Source: Terramyces sp. JEL0728 | Taxonomy: Eukaryota; Chytridiomycota; Chytridiomycetes; Rhizophydiales; Terramycetaceae | NCBI GenBank assembly: GCA_027603945.1 | Contig: JADIIU010000027.1 | Span: 62,001 to 126,000 of the forward strand | Length of the DNA: 64,000 bases | Reading direction: 5' to 3' | Shown here: positions 20,996 to 31,905 of the stretch, piece by piece | How the letters are laid out: the number at the start of each line of letters is the position of its first letter | How positions within the stretch are numbered: the stretch's first letter is position 1 | Notes under the pieces: model-generated | The model's input: only the letters and a program-made list of their open reading frames with translations | The model's database searches: none | What the model was told of the DNA's origin: nothing | Program-made: the position numbers and the translations under genes

Positions 20996-22594
20996 ATGGA
21001 ACTGCGATTAGAAGATTTGATCCTTGTAAAGGCTTCAGATTCGAAAACCTCATTACAAAAGGTTTCCGTATCAGTCAGCGATTCGATTTTCACTCTGAAT
21101 GCAGAAGCAGGAACCAGCAAACTTTCTACCTCATTTCATGTTGACCACATAGTAGGAATTCATCATGTCGAAGAACAAAAGTTAAAGACAATTACAAAAC
21201 TTACATTGGCCAACGCACTGGACATCACAGCGGAGAGGCCGACTGGCTTTTGGATATTATTCAAACTCAATATTATCAAAGATGCAAGAGGAGACGTTCA
21301 AAAACCTACCTTGGGCTACTATTTGTTTCAATCTACCACTCCTGTTCTTGCAGAGACTTTGCTGGAAACCTTAAGGGAAGCATCGTTCAAACATTACAAT
21401 AGCGGTAATAACTAGCTGATATAGACAAGAAAATCCTCTTTATTGTTAACCCTGTTGGTGGGACAGGCAAAGCTAGAAAGATTTTCAACTCATTGGTATT
21501 GCCAGTTATCAAGCTATCTGGATTTGCAAAGAACTTGGAAATGATTGAAACTACATATAAAGAGCATGCGTCAGATATCGCAAAAGACTTTGTTATTGAC
21601 GATTATCTTTCAATGTCGACTGTATCTGGCGATGGTGTGTACCACGAATTGATAAATGGACTCATGAACAGACCTGATTGGGAAAGAGTCAAGGAGTTGC
21701 CAATTGGTGTTGTCGGGGCAGGTACAAGTAATGCTATAGGAAAGAACCTGGATATGATGCATGCAGAATTAGCAACTTTGGCAATTATCAAAGGAAAAAC
21801 AAGACCAATGGACATCTTCTCTGTTATTCAAGGGGATACAATCATTTACTCTCATTTACAATTCATGTGGGCATTTATTGCTGATATTGATATTGAAAGT
21901 GAAGGATTCAGATTTCTGGGAATGCTGAGACAGCATTTAGCAGCTGTTATTAGAATTGTCAACTTTAGAAATTACAGAGGCAAACTCTATATGCTTCCAC
22001 CAGAGAATGCCAAGGAACACTCTCTCCCAGAAAGTGCAGTCAAGGGTCCAAAAACTAAATACACCGGTATTGGATCAGAAAAATATAAAAACTGGCCTGT
22101 GCAAATCGACTCGACGTTCCAATTGCTCACAGGTATTACTTGCTAATATAGCTTGCAATTTACCCTGGATGGCAAGCAACTTTTTGTGCTCTCCAGGAAT
22201 CAAAATGGACGATGGGCTAATGGATGTGATGTATTGCGAACAGATCGGCAGAGGTGATGCTTTGAAAGCTATATTGGATTCTGAAAAAGGTGCTCATATG
22301 AATTTGAATAATTTCCAACACCGTCCAGTAGTTGCATTTGCATTAGAACCGTTTGGATATCATAGATCTCTTGGAATGGCAAAGGCCAAAGAACCAAAGG
22401 CTGATGAAAAACTGGACCATTTGATTTTGAACGTCAGCGGGGAAAGAATTCCGTATGGCATTGTACAAGTTGAAATCCACCCGCAAATGCTTCAAACAAT
22501 CGTTCCAGAATATTTGGACGATGCCAGATTTGCTTCAAACATTTTAAAAGACTTTCCAAAGTTGACCATGAAAGATATTCAGGCTAGATTTTAA
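20996..22594 (+). CDS. LCB4: Sphingosine / diacylglycerol kinase family lipid kinase (copy A)
   Basis: Three exons; introns 21405-21424 (20 nt) and 22133-22151 (19 nt); 519 aa. It phosphorylates a sphingoid base to its 1-phosphate at membranes. Catalytic features: FIVNPVGGTGKARK (nucleotide loop), STVSGDGVYHELINGLMNR (the SGDG motif), GVVGAGTSNAIGKNL, and after the second intron the SPGIKMDDGLMDVMY segment. An N-terminal ~130-residue beta-rich region precedes the kinase core, as in LCB4/SPHK. Both splice joins rebuild conserved motifs. A GTGGT/ATGGCAGTGG stretch upstream is non-coding as read. Confidence 0.9.
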
Positions 22595-22626
22595 AACAAT
22601 ACATTTTCATCTATATTAAGGGTTTT

Positions 22627-23789
22627 TTAATTTGATGCTTCTTGTACAACGTCGTCTGATATTAATTAAAGTTACCCAGTTGTTGCATGTAAGAGTTGTA
22701 CATTCCAATTAATTCAAATATTTTGCTTTCGAGCCTGGATTAAATTCCGCGTACCTTGAGCCGTAATGTACAATATTCCCTTGATCTGTTAATGATATTT
22801 CATCTTGCGTAATGCAGTTTAGGAATTGCCTGGTTAGCCTTGAAGATTTTTGAGTATTTGCAGCAAATTCCGTAATGCATGGATCCGCAGAGTCAAACTA
22901 ACATTAATACAGCGTACAATTGAGGCTTTTCTAGTTGCCACATTATTCATAGGTTTTGATTCAGAAGAAAGAGTCGTTTTTCGTGGGATTTTTGATTTTA
23001 GTTCCTTCAAAATTTCACCCTTCTACCGTTAGTATTATCTACCTCACTACTTTCTCCTGAAAACATGTTTTTGAATACTTGGTTGGGAACGGGGGAAATG
23101 ATTGGAACACGCTCGTCTATTGTGTTGCTCCTACTTTTCGCTGTGATCAATGGAACACTACTTTTTTTCAAAGATGGTTCCTGATTGCATCCGCCAATAT
23201 TTATCGATGGTCTTTCCATTTCATTTTCTGAAACTTTCTTCTCTGTCTCTTCTTTTATTATTTGAGTGAAAGTTTCCAAAGAATTACTCTCCGCTTTATG
23301 ATTCTGAGGAACGGGGCTAATGGAAGCGATATAATCTGTAATTTTAGTAGGTCCAGCGTCAGTATTTTTTGGAATAACTGGCAATACTTGGGGCACCTTT
23401 GTAATTTTCTTTGTCTTTTTTTGTTTGACAGCTGTCTTTACTGGTTTACTTTTTGCAGGGACAGCCTTCACTTTCTTTAGATTTACAGATTCCCTCTGCA
23501 AATCTTCCAGTAATTTGAACAGCGTCTCTTTCTTTTGCTCGATTTTTTGTAATTCCTTCTTTTTCAGTGATATTTTATCGTTTACTGGTGTTTCTTTCGC
23601 TGGTTTTTTCGTTTTGGCAGAGTTTACATATTGCCTCGCAATTTTTGGATCCTTTTCAATCATATCCCAGACATTGGACATGGCTTTATCTGAAAGCCTA
23701 TTTCCGGCTTTATATTCCAGCGACTTGCTTTTCTTTAGTGATAATTCTTTTTTTTGTGTTGGAGAAGGCTGCCGAGATATGAAATCCAT
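22627..23789 (-). CDS. Hypothetical charged coiled protein (copy A)
   Basis: Five exons with four 20-nt introns; 360 aa. The first exon (~260 aa) is Lys/Ser/Glu-rich with a short coiled coil (KKKELQKIEQKKETLFKLLE) and repeated SPVP motifs. The later small exons give KGEILKELKSKIPRKTTLS, FDSADPCITEFAANTQKS, NIVHYGSR, SKIFELIGMYNSYMQQLDD and a final QEASN. In copy B one of the introns has lost a base (19 instead of 20 nt) while the coding frame is unchanged, which independently supports the exon model. I do not recognise a family. It could be cytoskeletal or nuclear. Confidence 0.6.
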
Positions 23790-23891
23790 CAAGAATTGAC
23801 AACATACGCGTTGCTTTGAAATACTGAGGCTGGCTCATTTTCGGCTTTCAAAGCTCGTTTATCAATTTTGAATCATTTTTTGAAATTTAAA

Positions 23892-24313
23892 ATGAATCGC
23901 TCATCAGGATTACTTCGCAGAGCATTTTCTACTCCAGCAAAGCAATGGCCAACATACGAACAATCCATGTTGTCAAAACACTACAAAGAACGCCATCATG
24001 CAGTAGGTAAATATCTTTACATTTCTTTCTTTTTGAACTGGTCTAACAATTAGGAACCACTAGAATGTGGTTATACTTTAACGTTTTTATCACCGCACCA
24101 GTTTTAGTTGCAACAATTGCCTTTGCTATTCCACCAGAAATGAAGCACATTGAACATTTGAAGCACCATCCAAATGAATGGACCGGCTTTGCATACTTGC
24201 GCAAGAGAACTAGAGTAATTGAATTGTAATTATAGGAAACAGCTCCATGGGGAGGAAACAACTCTCTTTTCCACAACCAATACTCAAATCCTGTTCCACC
24301 ATCTGACGAATAA
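23892..24313 (+). CDS. COX13: Cytochrome c oxidase subunit VIa (copy A)
   Basis: Three exons; introns 24007-24053 (47 nt) and 24215-24235 (21 nt); 117 aa. Small accessory subunit of respiratory complex IV in the mitochondrial inner membrane. Signs: an N-terminal Arg/Ser-rich presequence (MNRSSGLLRRAFSTPA), one membrane span (LYFNVFITAPVLVATIAFAI), then HHPNEW, AYLRKRTR and the closing PWGGNNSLFHNQYSNPVP, the classic COX6A C-terminus. That last exon appears only after removing the 21-nt intron. The stop is 18 bp from the TOP2 stop on the other strand. Confidence 0.9.
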
Positions 24314-24330
24314 ATATGGGATTAAAACTT

Positions 24331-27300
24331 TTATTCAAAATCTTCACTATCATCATCAGAAACTACAAATTTCGAAGGATTGCGGCCTCTTTGAGATCTA
24401 ACTTTTGGAGTTGGAACGTAATCTTCAAAAGCTTCGTCTTCAAAGTCAGATTCATCGTATTTCTTTTTCGCAGCCTTGGCCCTTGGTTTAGTTGCTTTCT
24501 TTGCAGGCTTTATTTCGCTATCAGAGTCACTGGCTACTTTTTTAACTTTCTTTGGGATGTCACTTTCAATCTTTCGCGACTTTGGTGCAGCTTTCTTTGG
24601 CTTAACCTCTTCATCGCTAGCTTCATCAATTGTAATGGATTCCTTTTTGGCAAGCACGTTATCATCCGAATCAGAGATAACAACTTCTTTCTTGAGAGTT
24701 TCTTCAGAATCATTACGGGTTAGCCTAGAGGTAGCGCCAATTCCGACTTTACGAGATCCCAATTTTCTCATCTGCGGTTCCTTGTCTGGGCTGGGCTCTA
24801 TAATAAGATCTAATCTACCACTTTTGAAAAATTCATCTACTTTTTTTTGTTTCTTTACTGCTGGTTTCTTTTTTACGTCAAAATCACTTTCGCTTTCATC
24901 CTTCACTGCAGCTTTCTTTCCTTTGGTCTTTGGTGCTTCTTCGTCAGAGGACTCGTCTTTGATAGCTTTCTTCTTTGCTTTAGGTTTTGGCTCCTTTTTC
25001 ACTACCTTCTTTTTCGGCGGAGATGATTCATCATCAGACACTGATACAGTTCGTTTTCGAGAAGCCTCGCCCTTCTCTTCTTTAACTTTGATTGGTTTTG
25101 CAATAGCAGGCTCCTCTTTGACTTTCTTGACCGCTTTCTTCTTAACAGGCTCAAAGTCGACATCGTCTTCATCGCTGAGGTCCATCTTCTTTTTGAGCAT
25201 TTGGTTGACGCCTTTCTTGATTGCCTTCTTTCTTCCTCCGGCTTGAGTGTTGTTATTTGGTCTTTGCGCTTCAGCTGCTTCCATATCGGTTTCAAATGAC
25301 TGAAAGTTAAATCTATTTACCTTCCATTGGGCTACAAAAGCGTGCAAATCAATTCTCCATAAATCTAAAGGTGTTTGGCCCAATAAAATTTTAATTTCGT
25401 GTTCTTTTTGCTGTTGTTCTTTAATGAGAGCTTGAACCTTTTCCATGGTGAGATTCCAAATTGGCATAGACAACAAATAATCATATCCGTGGCCGGAAGA
25501 GTTGTCTTCATCTTCTTCGCTGACATTGGAGCCTTTTCTAAATATCGGATCGTATTTCTTTGCTCTCAACTCTGCCAATAAATCAGCCTTCTTTCTGTTT
25601 TGCACAATCAGTTTTCCATCTATAATTTCCAAAACAAATCTCACTCTGTTTTCACATTTCAAGTGTTCGGCAGTTAAATCGGCGAGTAGATTTTCCTTTC
25701 TCTTATGGTAGTACTTTTGACGCAAGTGGTAGAAATCTTGAATAATATCCAAAACTGAAGTGTACTTTTTAATGCGACCTTCAAGATCATGGCACACTAA
25801 ATTGCTTGTACTGATTGTTGTTGAAATTTTGAACTTGCTTTCTAAACCTTCGGCTTCTGCAATAGCCATATTTTCTTCACTCAAGTTGATCACAAAGTGA
25901 ACTTTAGAGTCGGTGTGGTACTCTTTATAGTCTTTAATCCAAGCAGGGGTTTTTTCAGTTCCCGTAACCCATCCTTCAAGGGTTTCCTTGTAGTTCTGGG
26001 TCCAAGATCTAATTGGGAGTTCAGTAATTTCAACAGTTGTTGGCCCTGTTTTGGTGATGGTTCCAGATACTCTGTATTTGCTGGCACCTTCTTGGAAAAT
26101 CGAACCTTCAAATCCTCTGTACCAAGGATGCATCGGTTCCATTTCTTCATTGTCCATTAACCTCTCCAAATTATTCACTACGTCAATAGGGCTAATGTTA
26201 AACATATTTACTTGTAGTTGGGGATTGCAGTGGACCAGCCTGTACCAATACCTTCGCCACCGTTAACTAGCAACATTGGCACCACTGGGATGTACCATTC
26301 TGGTTCAATCGATTGACCATCGTCATTCAAGTAATTCAAAAGTGGGTCATCATCTGGATGGAAAATTGCTCTTGCTAAAGGCGAAAGATTGGTGAAAATA
26401 TATCTAGGAGAAGCGGCATCTTTACCGCCTTGCAATCTGGTACCAAACTGACCCAGAGGTTCGAGTAAATTCAAGTTGTTTGATCCAGTAAAATTTTGGG
26501 CCATGTTTACAATCGTCATTGTCAACGATACTTCGCCATGGTGATACGCAGAGTGTTCAGATACATAACCAGCCAATTGTGCAACTTTAATTTCGTTTTT
26601 GAGATTTCGTTTGAAACAAGAAAACAAAATCTTTCTTTGGCCAGGTTTGAATCCGTCAACAGAGCAAGGAATAGATCTGGTGTTGTCGGCCATGGAAAAA
26701 AGGATAAGTTCTTTGTTAATGAAATCTGAAATATTGATTTCATCGACATCGTGATCCATAAAAGTTCCGCTGGTATAACCTCTTAGCCATTCTTTACGAT
26801 CGTCAGCCTTCTTTTTATTGAATGCCATATCAATCAAGTGTCTGGAGCTATCATCGCACGATTCAAACGGTTTCAGATGCTTCCCCAAATCAGAAAAGTA
26901 CTTTTTAGCATCTTCCGTGGTCGAGGTACCCAAACCTTTGTAGTACTTTAAGGTCCAGCCTCTTCCATTATCGTTTTCTGCTTTCCAAGCTTCATATTCT
27001 GGGATAGTAAAGAATGAAATCTCTCGTTTTTGATTTCCTTTTCCTTTGCTAGCTTTTACAATAGGCGTGATAAATTCAAGCAAGAACCCGGGGATTTTCA
27101 ACAAACTTGGCCAGAAATGATCGAAAAAGTTGATGATTAACCCTTTGATGTGGGAGCCATCGTGATCCTGATCGGTCATGATCATCAGGTGGCCATATCG
27201 TAACGAATTCGTATCGGTGTAGACCTTTCCTTGCTGTAGCCCTAAAATTTGTTTAATTGCACTAATTTCGGCATTGGCCATTATTTGAGCGTGGGAAGCT

Positions 27301-28850
27301 TCACGAACATTAAGCAGTTTACCCCGGAGTGGGAATACACCAAAGTTATCTCTTCCAACCACTGATAGACCAGACACTGCCAAGGATTTAGCAGAATCTC
27401 CTTCTGTTAAAATCAAGGTGCATTGCCCGGCATTTCGCGTACCAGCATTATTGGCATCGTCAAGCTTGGTCAAGCCTGAAATTCTGCTTTTCTTTCCCGA
27501 TCCATCGGTCTTCTTCATCAACTGGTCTTGTTTAAATTTGGCAAAGCTCAAGATATTTTCAACGACTCCGCTCTTGAGCACTTTTTTGACAAAGTCTTCT
27601 CCCAAAGCACCTTAATTACTTTGATGTTTACCTTTTGATCCAAATTGAGACTGCTTCAAAGTCATTGTCTCTTTAGTTTGGGAATCAAAGGTTGGATTTA
27701 CGATGGAACAGTTAACAAACAACCACAGATGTGATTTCGCTTGGAAAGGTTTCAAGGGAACACCTTTCTTGTCCTTCTTCTTTACAGCCTCAATAAGGTG
27801 TGTTACCAATTGATCCGCAACTGAATTTACATGTGTTCCTCCTTTAATTGTACAAATTGAGTTTACAAACGATACTTGGTTGAATTGGCCATCACTAAGC
27901 GTAAACCCAACTTCCCATCGATCGTTGATCCTTTCATAAACAATCGGTGGTTTGGTTGGCTGGTCGTTTGCTGAATTGACATACAATTCCATGTATTCTT
28001 TGAAATCTCGCATCTTGATCCGTGTATCATTCAAATATACTTTTACTCCTCGGACACACCCGGCCAGATCGTAGACTCGCTTGGTCAATAAAGCGGCAAA
28101 ATCGTCATCAATAGTTTCCAAGCCAAACTAGATAAATCGATACGAACCTTTGCCAAATCAGGCTTGAATGTAATTTGAGTATAATCTTCTCCGCGATTAT
28201 TAGAAGTAATCTTTGGCTCTCCCCTCTTGCCCATATTATCACTAAATACCTACCATCAATATCAGATACTTGTTTGAATTTCAATTTTGTTTCTGCATCA
28301 GCAGTTTCAACAACGAATTGCTTTGAGAAAATATTACATAATTTTGCACCATAGCCGTTTCTGCCACCAGTTACCTTTTGCTCGTCATCGTCATAGTTGG
28401 AGGAAGTAAGCAAGTGTCCAAAGATAAGTTCTGGAACGTAGACTTTTTCTTTTGCGTGAATCTTGATTGGAATTCCTTTTCCGTTGTTGTAGACCGAAAT
28501 AACATTGTTTTCTTTGTCGATATTGACCTTGATTGTGTCCATACCGGGATCACGCACCTTCATTAGCTTTTATAACCTGAGATTAATCATAGAGCACCTT
28601 ATTATCGGCTGCATTGACTATAATCTCATCAAAGATCTTGTAGAGACCAGGAACAAATGTACAAGACCGATACACCATGCGATCGTTTTCATATACCCAC
28701 AGAGGACTGGTTTGTTGTTGAACACTTCCAATATACGTGTCTTGTTAATCCAACTCTTACCTGGACTACAATTAGTACAAGTTACCGAATAAGGATGTGC
28801 TCCAACTGAGTTTTCTTTTGATAAATTTGTTCAATCGACTTTGAAGTCAT
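24331..28850 (-). CDS. TOP2: DNA topoisomerase II (copy A)
   Basis: Eight exons and seven introns (mostly 20-21 nt, one of 40 nt at 28558-28597); 1452 aa, normal for eukaryotic TOP2. Order: IYQKKTQLEHILIRPDTYIG start, ATPase with GGRNGYGAKL, DLAKFGLETID transducer, TOPRIM with LTEGDSAKSLA and DQDHDGSHIKGL, the WHD loop ASPRYIFT holding the catalytic tyrosine, a DNA-gate and coiled core, and a ~350-residue Lys/Ser/Glu-rich C-terminal tail with many SDS/DESD casein-kinase-like sites. It passes one DNA duplex through another in replication and mitosis. Each intron was placed by matching yeast/human TOP2 motif order. The two TOP2 copies in this window differ by about a dozen bases by eye. Confidence 0.95.
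28558..28597 (-). other. 40-nt TOP2 intron made of two abutting GT...AG units
   Basis: Between NAADNK and VRDPGMD the 40-nt intron reads as a 21-nt unit (28577-28597, GTGCTC...TTAATCTCAG) followed directly by a 19-nt unit (28558-28576, GTTATAAAAGCTAATGAAG). Each alone looks like a complete local intron. Copy B is 41 nt because of one extra A in the second unit (GAAAG instead of GAAG). Confidence 0.6.
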
Positions 28851-29114
28851 TTTGCGATTGAAGTTCAAGATTCGGACTCTAAAGGAAATTGAAAAAAATA
28901 TCCCAACTCCAGCTCCAGTCCAGCAGATATTTAATGACGAATAGCAACTTTATTGGAAGCTAGGGAGTGCTCGTGCACAGCAATCCAAATTAGACTCACG
29001 AGCCATCGTTCATTGCCAAACTGCATTGCTTACTAACAATAGACTGTTGACAATTTAGCTCACTTGCCCTTATCTGCAAATTTTACAAAAGAATTTTTTT
29101 TGATCTGTATCCTA
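28851..29114. promoter_or_regulatory. Divergent promoter, TOP2 / cyclophilin (copy A)
   Basis: 264 bp separate the TOP2 and cyclophilin start codons, so both genes must be driven from here. It has T- and A-rich tracts on the cyclophilin side and an ACTCACGAGCCATCGT block that is duplicated in copy B. No TATA box seen. Confidence 0.5.
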
Positions 29115-30051
29115 ATGTCTGTAACTAATCCTAAAACTACGCTATTTGTCGGTGGTTTGCTACCCGAAATCTCTCCTCAGATACTAAGAACCGCATTTAT
29201 TCCGTTTGGCGATGTCCTATCTATTCAGATGCCTTTGGATGTCGATAACCAGAAACACAGAGGGTTTGCGTTTATAGAATACGAAACTCAAGAAGATTGT
29301 CAAGCAGCTTTGGAGAATATGAATTTATCAGAGTTGCATGGGAAATTACTCAAAGTCAGTCTTGCGAGACAAGGGAAATATCAACAAATGCAAACCAAAG
29401 CAGTCTGGGAAGATGAAGAGTTTGTGTTGGCAAAGGTGCCAAAGGATGAAGAACAACAGGAAGCTTTAAGAGCCAAGGCAAAGAAGAAGGAGGAACCGGA
29501 AGAAGACCAACGTCCACAAAAGAAGCTCAAGAAAGCCAATCCTAAAGTATTCTTTGATATCACAATTGACAAATCACCTATCGGGAGAATCGTCATGGAG
29601 TTGCATACAGATATTGTTCCAAAGACGTGCGAAAACTTTAGACAGCTCTGTACGCATGAAAAAGGATTTGGATTTAGAAAGTCAATATTCCACAGAGTTA
29701 TTCCTCAATTCATGCTTCAAGGAGGTATTTCTTGCTAATATAGGCGACTTTACCAATCATGATGGCACAGGTGGTAGATCTATTTATAGAGGAAAATTTG
29801 CTGATGAAAATTTTGTTCTAAAGCACAACAAGCCTGGTGTGCTATCTATGGCTAATGCAGGACCAAACACCAACGGCTCTCAATTCTTTATTACCACTGA
29901 GAAGACTCCTTGGCTCGATGGGAAGCACGTGGTTTTTGGATTTGTGTCTGAGGGTATGGATATAGTGAAGCAAATTGAAGCTCTGGGTACTGCATCGGGA
30001 AATCCAAAAAAGAAGGTCACAATAACTACTTGCGGAGAATTAATGCCATAA
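29115..30051 (+). CDS. PPIE: RRM-containing cyclophilin, PPIE/CYP33 type (copy A)
   Basis: Two exons, intron 29725-29743 (19 nt); 305 aa. N-terminal RNA-recognition motif: RNP2 TLFVGGL and RNP1-like [10 protein letters not shown] charged linker ([17 protein letters not shown]) follows, then a cyclophilin prolyl isomerase domain with [32 protein letters not shown] joined across the intron to [26 protein letters not shown] and [10 protein letters not shown], retaining the active-site Arg, Phe, Met, Gln and Trp positions. Such proteins act in the nucleus in spliceosomes and chromatin. The intron splits GG|DF, a place where no cyclophilin tolerates an insertion. Confidence 0.93.
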
Positions 30052-30084
30052 TATAATAAACCAAAAGTAAATTGTTTTGCAAGA

Positions 30085-31853
30085 ATGGTGACTTTGCAGT
30101 CTGCATCTGAGGCTCAGACTGTCCGATCGGAGTTTATGTGCGCGCAACAACAAACAGCGACTTTCCAAATGGACAACGCGAATATAAAATATTTCGCACC
30201 GTACGCTCTATTCTCTATCTGTACGTGGATCTACACTGCGTATAATTTCAGCAAAGGTACCCTGTTGTTTACAAGAATCCCACCCAAACTATCGCGTTTA
30301 TTCACACAAGTTGTCAAAAGGATGGCTTACAGGTAAAGTAGATAACAGTGACGCTCAATATGCTTCCTTTAGAAACAATATCCCGATACTGATTTCAATA
30401 GCTCTAATACAAACTATTCTATTTAGAACGATTCGCCACAATTTTGGCATTCGAAAGAGTACACTATCATTGGGATTTTCGGCGGGGTATCTCCTTGTAC
30501 TATTCGGAGCTTCCTTCTTCAAAGTACTTGGACTTGTATTGATTCACTATTATGTGTCCACAAAATTTGAGCGATCCATGCTTGGACCAACACTCACTTG
30601 GATTTACGCCATTGGAATTTTGTTTGTGAATGACTATTACCATGGATATAGGTTTGCAGATATCTCTATATATCTAAAATGGCTTGTAAATTTAATTAAT
30701 TCAGGACCGATTGAATGGACTTGGGATACGATGGAACATCTCATTCAATTTCTGCATCTTAAAAATGATTTCATTTACTATGGATAGATACTGGACTTTT
30801 AATCACCGAAACTCCAGTTTTACAAACCACGTTGAAAGGTGCTCGGAATGCGACTATTCAACTGGGTTATATTGCCAAAAGGGAAGAATCAACAAGAATT
30901 TAGATATTGGAGAATATAATTTGTATAATTACATGGTATATATGCTCTATGCTCCGTTGTACCTGTCTGGTCCCATAATAACATTCAACGATTTTACACT
31001 GCAGGCACAAAATTCCTTACCATAGATGAAACGTTGTCCAAAGTCCATCACAACAAGTTCTACGACAAGATATGCCCTTAGGTGGGGGTTGATTACCTTG
31101 CTCATGGAAGCAATCATACATTTTATGCATGTCGTCGCTATAAAAGATACTAAGGCTTGGAAAGGGTATAGTTCCTTTGAAATCTATAATCTGGGGTATT
31201 TTAATCTCAAAGTCATCTGGCTGAAATTAATGGTAATATGGAGATTCTTCCGATTATGGGCTATGGCCGATGAAATTGAAGTCTATGAAAACCTGACTCA
31301 ATGCATATCTAGTCAATACTCTGCCGTAGAATTTTGGAGAGGTTGGCATACGTCTTTCAACAAATTTTTGATCAGGTAATCCTAATTTTACAAGATATCT
31401 GTACATCCCATTAGGCGGCTCCCAGTATCGCGCTATCAATACGTTTGTGATATTTACCTTTGTTGCGGTTTGGCACGATATCGGGCTGAACCTTCTTGCT
31501 TGGGGATGGCTAATTGCATTATTCATTGTCCCTGAAATTGTAGTGACGAGGATCTTCTGTACCAAAGAAATGCGTAAATACTTTGGAAAGTGGCATATTC
31601 AATTGTGCGCATTGGGTGGAGTGCTAAATATCATTCAGATGATTAGCGCCAATCTGGTTGGATTTGCAGTAGGGGTTGATGGAATCGTCGAATTGTGGAA
31701 ATCTCTCGTGCAATGGCAAGGTAAATTTGTATAATTGTAGGGGTATTTAGCTTATTTTTCCTTCTCTCTTCGTTTTTTGCGTGCGTTCATGTTCATTTCT
31801 ACTACACTGCCCACCAGAAGATTGAAAAATTGTTTGTAAAAGACAGCAATTAA
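30085..31853 (+). CDS. GUP1: GUP1-like MBOAT acyltransferase (copy A)
   Basis: Six exons; introns 30257-30275, 30686-30704, 31005-31025 (GC-AG), 31376-31394 and 31721-31740; 556 aa. Multi-pass ER protein of the MBOAT family (Gup1: GPI-anchor remodelling). Landmarks: SKESHPNYR, LSKGWLTGKVDNSDAQYASF, RWNISFNFCILKMISFTMDRYW, YAPLYLSGPIITFNDF, KFLIRYLYIPLGG and VAVWHDIGLN with the MBOAT His. The CSECDYSTGLYCQKG Cys loop is shared with the 5.6-kb paralog. The 21-nt third intron starts GC, not GT; the paralog, which lacks it, reads straight through FTSQMKQ, which proves the gap is intronic. Head-to-tail with the cyclophilin (33 bp). Confidence 0.9.
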
Positions 31854-31905
31854 TACATTTGCAATGTAAGACGATTTAGATAAAATCACATAACTTTTAT
31901 TCATT

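Noticed and set aside
24476..25246. 256-codon plus-strand frame (and its twin at 51189-51959)
   Set aside because: Exactly antisense to the Lys/Ser-rich TOP2 tail; its Ser/Phe-rich composition is the mirror of the sense codons.
30241..30275. Alternative 31-nt intron ending TTTCAG in GUP1 exon 1
   Set aside because: It also restores frame, but removing 30257-30275 instead gives SKESHPNYR, matching the family and the shared intron position in the 5.6-kb paralog.
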